NCBI GenBank assembly: GCA_018398765.1 | Contig: JAHBMJ010001942.1 | Location: 1 to 20,054, forward strand | Length of the DNA stretch: 20,054 nucleotides | Source of the DNA: Chromera velia | Taxonomy: Eukaryota > Sar > Chromeraceae | Direction: 5' to 3' | In this document: positions 17,505 through 20,054 of the stretch, in pieces | Layout: each line of letters begins with the position of its first letter | How positions within the stretch are numbered: the stretch's first letter is position 1 | Position numbers and translations under genes: made by a program | The notes under the pieces: generated by a model | Database searches by the model: none | What the model saw: only the letters and a program-made list of their open reading frames with translations | What the model was told of the DNA's origin: nothing

Positions 17505-18158
17505 GTGCCGCGTACCTCACTGAGGAAGAGGCATGTAGACGGAAAAAGTAAAAGGATTAAACACCTCAAGGTGCGGTGAACGAAGAGCTCTAGGCGGGGG
17601 AGTATCTGCTCGTGCGGCGGCAGTCTCGTGCCCGGCCGGCTTGGCTGAGTCCTGCTGCTTGGCGTTCCCGTGGTCAAGGTTAGTTGAGGCGAGTTTGAAT
17701 TAAATTAATTTGAATTGGATTGAAGTGGCTGAGGTTGGCGAGCCTCCACTCGGGCTCTTGCTTATTTGTTTGTTTGTTTATTTTTGTGTACTGCCAGTGG
17801 TCGTTGAACGGATTCTCCCTTCTATGAGTACCAAAGCGTATAGCCTCTCCTGATGTCGTTTCCGGACCCCCACATCTCCCCCGGGCTAAGCTAGCCTGAA
17901 CCCTACAAAGTTTAACTAATATAGATGAAGCCTTAGCAGTAAACCTAGTAGAAAACTGATCAAATCCTACATAAAATCCTCTACCAAAATCCCATATAAT
18001 TAAAATTTTCGTTTCTTGTACGGTATAGTGCAATTGGCCAAAGGTTCGAAATCAAAATTTGTATCATCTACACTGTCTACTATCATCTGGGCTAGCATCC
18101 GGGTTGACTTGGGAGATGAACGATCGACCCGCCGGCGCCGCCGCAAACGGTCTCTTTT
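17505..18158. other. Intergenic region with an AT-rich block and a short tandem repeat
   Basis: A (TTTG)n tract lies at 17764-17780. From about 17900 to 18060 base composition turns sharply AT-rich. On the minus strand that block stays open and reads LIIWDFGRGFYVGFDQFSTR followed by FTAKASSILVKLC, unlike the GC-richer nuclear exons here. I do not recognise it. It probably includes 3' UTR of the gene that ends at 18159. Confidence 0.4.
17764..17780. repeat. (TTTG)n tetranucleotide microsatellite
   Basis: About four units of TTTG, degrading to TTTA at the right edge. Confidence 0.85.
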
Positions 18159-19062
18159 CTAGCTTTGCCTCCTGCTGGCATGACTGCCGTCGTCTGAACT
18201 TATCTCCTCCACCTCCGAGCTTCCCGAGAATCCCGCCGAGATGTCTTCCTCGGGATCGTGGCGATCGCCGCGCTGGCGTTTGGAGACAGGGTGTTCTGGT
18301 GATTCTATTGCTGTCCGACTGACCCCCCTTTCGGGAGCGGGAGAGGATGACAGACCATTTCTCCCATCGGTACTCGCCTTTTTTTTTTCTTGTTCTCTTC
18401 TTCCTCCCTCCTGATGAGTTGAGTCACCGGATGCAGGGAGGACACGTTTCTTCCCTTTTGCACTCGACAGAGGCGAACTCGTCCTTTGGATTTGGATTTC
18501 TGAATCCGAACTCCCCTCTTCTGCCCTTTCTCTCTTTTCCCCGGTTGGCCTTTCCTTTTCCTTTCGTCTTTTCTCTCTTTCTTTGTCACTTCGCTCTTTC
18601 CTCCTCCTCAGGCTGCCCTTGTCAGGGTCGTCTTCCCGGGGGTCTGTCTCTTTGTGTCTTCTGGGGTCCACTCTGGAAGGGGACGAGGCGGCGTCGTGAC
18701 TTTTTTTCTTCTTCGCTCTCTTTCTGTCGGTATGTTCATTATCCGACTTGTTCCTTTTCTTTTTCTTATCCTTCTGCCTGTCGTGTTTCTTGTCCTTTCC
18801 CCTTTTCTTGTCGCGCTTTTCTTTGCTTTTTTTGGTCTTCTTGTGCTTGCGGGCTGAGTCTGAACTGCGCCGCCTATCCTTTTCACGTGTTCCCCTTCTG
18901 TCTCTCCCACTGTCACTGTCACTCTGGTTGTTCCCGCTGTCTGAGGAAGAAAGGCTTGACTCGTCAGAGGAAGAAGAGGAGGAAGAGCCGGAAGAAGAGA
19001 CAGAGGAAGAGCGGAGACGGGAACTCCGACCGGTATCCTTCCCCCGCTCCTTCTCTCTCCCC
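18159..19062 (-). CDS. Last exon of a Ser/Lys/Arg/Asp-rich disordered protein (SR/RS-like tail)
   Basis: The minus-strand frame is open for 301 codons from 19062 to the TAG at 18161-18159. It contains no in-frame ATG near its start; a GCATTCAG acceptor ends at 19063, in phase 2, so earlier exons lie to the right. The order of composition is: basic start (GREKERGKD), a Ser-rich run with SSSSSSSDESS near 18960-19000, RS/DR-rich sequence, Lys blocks (KKTKKSKEKRDKKRGKDKK near 18780-18840), then mixed charged segments such as PREDDPDKGSLRRRKERSD and a final acidic SSEVEEISSDD before SRRQS. Such tails occur in splicing and other nuclear factors, so nuclear location is likely. No folded domain is visible, so the protein's function cannot be named. 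Confidence 0.65.
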
Positions 19063-20054
19063 CTGAATGCATCATGCAGGCAGGCAGGGAAAAGAGGTAA
19101 ATCAATTCAGAGAGCAGAGACAAATCTCGGGAAGACGAGAGGGAGGAGGGCGCTGAACGCGAAAGAGACGCAACAAGAACTCAAGGGAGTAGAATGAAAT
19201 TGCAGCTAGAAAAAAAACATGCAAGATTATCACTTCAGTGCACACGTTTGTCTCTTCAATCTGACCTTTTGGATTTTCCCTCTCTTCGTTTTTTTGCGTC
19301 CTCTCCCGGAGAGGGGGGGGCGGCATCTTTCTGCAGGCACAGCAAAGCAAATCAAAGCGACGCACGAAAGCACTTCCCTTGAGTGAAAAACTGAAGGGAA
19401 AAGGCAATGTGACAAACCTTCTGTCCTAAGCCGAGGTCTGGTGAAAATCAGACAGGCTGTATCACTTTTTGGTCTTCTTCGTTTCTCTTGGTTTCTTACT
19501 GGACAGACACAGAGACAGAAACGCACGCAGGCAGACAGACTCTTTGTTTCTTTCGCCTCTGTTCTTTTCACGTGTACAGCAGACAAGGACGGGAAGACAG
19601 ATCAAAGGCGGTCGCTCAGACACCGTACGTGCCCAGAAAGACAGACTGAATCGTCTCTTCTTTCGTTTTCCTCTTCCTTTCGCACAGACCGACAGGCAGG
19701 CACACATACATACAGAGCGACAGACAGCTTAGACACGCAGAATGTGTGTTTTCTCTTTTCCTTTCTTTCTCTTGACACCGGACAGAGAAAAAAAACGGGA
19801 AAACAATTACCGACAGACTTGAAGGCAATACTGTTGTTTTTTCCGTCTTTCCTCTTTTTCATTCAGAGGTAGACAGACAAGCAAACAGACTGTGTGATAG
19901 ATCAACATTCAAAAAGACAAACAGGCTCACAGAAAATGCTTAGGATCGCACGGACAAGTGCCTTAAAAGGAGATGGAAGTAAGGCAAAAGCCACACGTGC
20001 AAACCCACCCACCCGCAGACACAAGGAGCTGTTCGCACATGGAAACACTTTATT
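19063..20054. other. Probable intron or upstream region of the minus-strand gene, to the window edge
   Basis: Low-complexity sequence rich in GACAGACA, CTTTTC and CCACCC words. All strands have open frames of 60-145 codons that come from this biased composition; none has recognisable content. An upstream exon of the Ser/Lys/Arg-rich gene should lie here or beyond the edge, but I cannot place its donor. Confidence 0.4.

Noticed and set aside
18040-18056. tRNA gene suggested by GGTTCGAAATC
   Set aside because: There is no matching A box or cloverleaf around this T-loop-like word.
18347-19197. Long Phe/Leu/Cys-rich plus-strand frames
   Set aside because: They are antisense shadows of Lys/Glu/Ser codons in the minus-strand exon.

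Overview
The window looks like nuclear DNA of a protist with intron-bearing genes, GC-richer exons set in AT-richer intergenic DNA, many short tandem repeats and several small inverted-repeat elements. Introns follow GT-AG and often show GTCAGT-like donors and TGCAG acceptors. UGA is used as an ordinary stop in at least two genes. A decayed or photosynthetic alveolate (for example a chromerid) is my best guess from overall style, TGCATGC-rich spacers and protein character. This is inference only; no rRNA or marker gene is present to fix the taxon.

Layout, left to right. Positions 1-703 (+) hold the 3' end of a Cys-rich gene of unknown function. Positions 1042-3764 (+) hold a five-exon gene for a membrane-anchored RCC1-repeat protein with seven propeller blades. 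Positions 3765-9094 are mostly non-coding and AT-rich, with microsatellites and two inverted-repeat transposon remnants: a hAT-like element at 5136-6009 and a Tc1/mariner-like palindromic MITE at 6631-6811. Positions 9095-9402 (-) look like a degenerate coding exon with 9-residue repeats broken by a UAA. Positions 10037-11518 (-) hold a Pro/Ser-rich gene carrying a 57-bp coding minisatellite with a one-base defect. Positions 12192-12533 (-) encode a small two-helix membrane protein. Diverging from it is the most interesting locus, 13467-15558 (+). It has a ZZ-type zinc-finger ORF, followed in the same frame by an iodothyronine-deiodinase-like ORF whose active-site residue is encoded by an in-frame UGA. 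A hairpin resembling a SECIS element lies in the 3' UTR. Positions 15559-18158 are intergenic and include a 453-bp foldback element. Positions 18159-19062 (-) are the last exon of a Ser/Lys/Arg-rich disordered protein whose upstream exons I could not place.

The key result is the probable selenoprotein. The motif GSHS-(UGA)-PP, the downstream IYIEEAHAEDEW block and the SECIS-like fold support each other. The preceding ZZ-finger ORF ends in another in-frame UGA with no other stop between the two domains. The locus may therefore make one ZZ-deiodinase fusion, either by reading that UGA or by removing it in a 105-nt intron. The other genes show no obvious shared pathway with it.
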